Positions 6,274-6,977 of a DNA stretch of 6,977 nucleotides are shown here, piece after piece. Under the pieces are notes generated by a model. The model was given only the letters and a program-made list of their open reading frames with translations. It did not search any database and was not told where the DNA came from. Position 1 is the stretch's first letter. Every line of letters begins with the position of its first letter. The DNA lies in assembly GCA_022360075.1 (NCBI GenBank), contig JAKSDN010000482.1, positions 1 through 6,977 on the forward strand, in the 5' to 3' direction. The stretch comes from Kiloniellales bacterium (GTDB lineage: Bacteria; Pseudomonadota; Alphaproteobacteria; Kiloniellales; JAKSDN01). The position numbers and the translations under genes are program-made.

Positions 6274-6977
6274 ATGACGATCGAGCTGTCGGTACTGGGT
6301 TCTTTCGACGCGGGCGGCGAGGGGGCGGCAGAGATCGTGGCCCATGACCCGATCACACAGCGTCTCTTCGTGATCGACGGCGCATCGGCCGAGATCGATG
6401 TCCTTGATGTGAGCGATCCTACGAATCCCACGCCGGTGGCCGGCGTCAGCCCGATCACGAATCCCGCCTTCAACACCGGCGGCGTCGATCCCGACAGCCT
6501 CATCAATAGCATCGATGTCCGAGACGGCCTGGTCGCCGTGGCGGTCGCGGCCAATCCCGAAACCGATCCCGGCACGGTCTTCTTCTACGACACCGACGGC
6601 AATCTCATCGATTCGGTCACGGTCGGCGCGCTGCCCGACATGCTGACCTTCACCCCGGACGGCACCAAGATCCTGGTCGCCAACGAAGGCGAGCCCGATG
6701 GCACCGACCCGAACGGCTCGATCTCGATCATCGACATCTCGGGCGGCGTGGACGGTGTCACGCCGCCGCCGGTGACTCAGGTAGAGTTCACCGGCTTCAA
6801 CGGCCGAGAGGAGGAGCTGCGCAACGACGGCATCCGCATCTTCGAGGGCAACACGGCGGCGCAGGACTTCGAGCCCGAGTACATCGCGGTCTCCCCGGAT
6901 GGTACGACCGCCTTCGTCACCTTGCAGGAGAACAACGCGGTCGCCGTCCTCGACATCGCGAGCGCGACCATCACGGA
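6274..6977 (+). CDS. Choice-of-anchor I-type beta-propeller protein, 3' end missing
   Basis: The frame is open from the ATG at 6274 to the window end (234 codons visible), so the protein continues beyond. AGGAAGGGG at 6257-6265 is a strong ribosome-binding site eight bases from the ATG. The sequence resembles the family annotated as choice-of-anchor I or 'mesenchyme-specific cell surface glycoprotein'-like, seen at the front of large bacterial surface or secreted proteins. Diagnostic segments are GAAEIVAHDPITQRLFV (17-33), IDVLDVSDPTNP (41-52), INSIDVRDGLVAVAV (77-91), ALPDMLTFTPDGTKILVANEGEP (119-141), and FEPEYIAVSPDGTTAFVTLQENNAVAVLDI (199-228). These are YVTN/LVIVD-like propeller blades. 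Odd: residue 1 leads directly into the domain with no Sec signal peptide or membrane segment, suggesting type I secretion through C-terminal RTX-like repeats outside the window, or a cytosolic protein. Biochemical function is unknown. Confidence 0.85.
   Translation, partial: MTIELSVLGSFDAGGEGAAEIVAHDPITQRLFVIDGASAEIDVLDVSDPTNPTPVAGVSPITNPAFNTGGVDPDSLINSIDVRDGLVAVAVAANPETDPGTVFFYDTDGNLIDSVTVGALPDMLTFTPDGTKILVANEGEPDGTDPNGSISIIDISGGVDGVTPPPVTQVEFTGFNGREEELRNDGIRIFEGNTAAQDFEPEYIAVSPDGTTAFVTLQENNAVAVLDIASATIT

Noticed and set aside
6171..6575. 134-codon minus-strand open frame overlapping the propeller gene start
   Set aside because: Antisense to a well-supported protein, serine/threonine/arginine-rich, no domain similarity. 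The same applies to the smaller frame at 6118-6345.

Overview
The window is high-GC DNA (roughly two thirds G+C by eye) with strong G/C bias at third codon positions. Tightly packed Liv-type ABC transporter genes and intergenic palindromes built on a GTCATTGC...GCAAnCCAG frame point to an alphaproteobacterium, probably Rhodospirillales-like. That assignment is inference from gene style and repeats; there is no rRNA or other marker here.

Layout. (1) Bases 1-3165, plus strand: four consecutive genes of a branched-chain-amino-acid-type (HAAT) ABC importer, livH (5' end cut by the window), livM, livG and livF. They are separated by 3 nt or overlap by 4 and 14 nt, so they form one operon. The periplasmic binding protein is not in the window. 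(2) Bases 3166-3599: a non-coding gap between convergent operons, filled with hairpin-forming repeats. Three half-elements share one modular design, an unrelated imperfect palindrome sits between them, and a CTCATCCTGAGG-type repeat follows. Open frames here are by-products of the repeats. (3) Bases 3600-5908, minus strand: a two-gene tryptophan-degradation operon. kynA encodes a long-form tryptophan 2,3-dioxygenase. It overlaps by a GTGA junction a divergent, kynureninase-like PLP enzyme. (4) Bases 5909-6273: a divergent intergenic region with no gene. (5) Bases 6274-6977, plus strand: the start of a large beta-propeller-like 'choice-of-anchor I' protein, open at the window end and lacking an N-terminal signal peptide.

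How the genes work together. The Liv components form an inner-membrane importer: LivH and LivM are the permeases, LivG and LivF the ATPases. KynA would open the indole ring of tryptophan to N-formylkynurenine; after deformylation the PLP enzyme would cleave kynurenine to anthranilate and alanine. No formamidase (KynB) is present, so that step must be encoded elsewhere. The transporter and the kyn operon face each other and are probably not co-transcribed, so importer uptake of tryptophan or kynurenine is only speculation.

Most worth a second look: the atypical kynureninase paired with an animal-like long TDO, the LivG protein with a degenerate ABC signature motif, the modular repeat cluster, and the signal-less extracellular-type protein. 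I saw no CRISPR array, tRNA, rRNA, transposase or clearly new multi-gene system.
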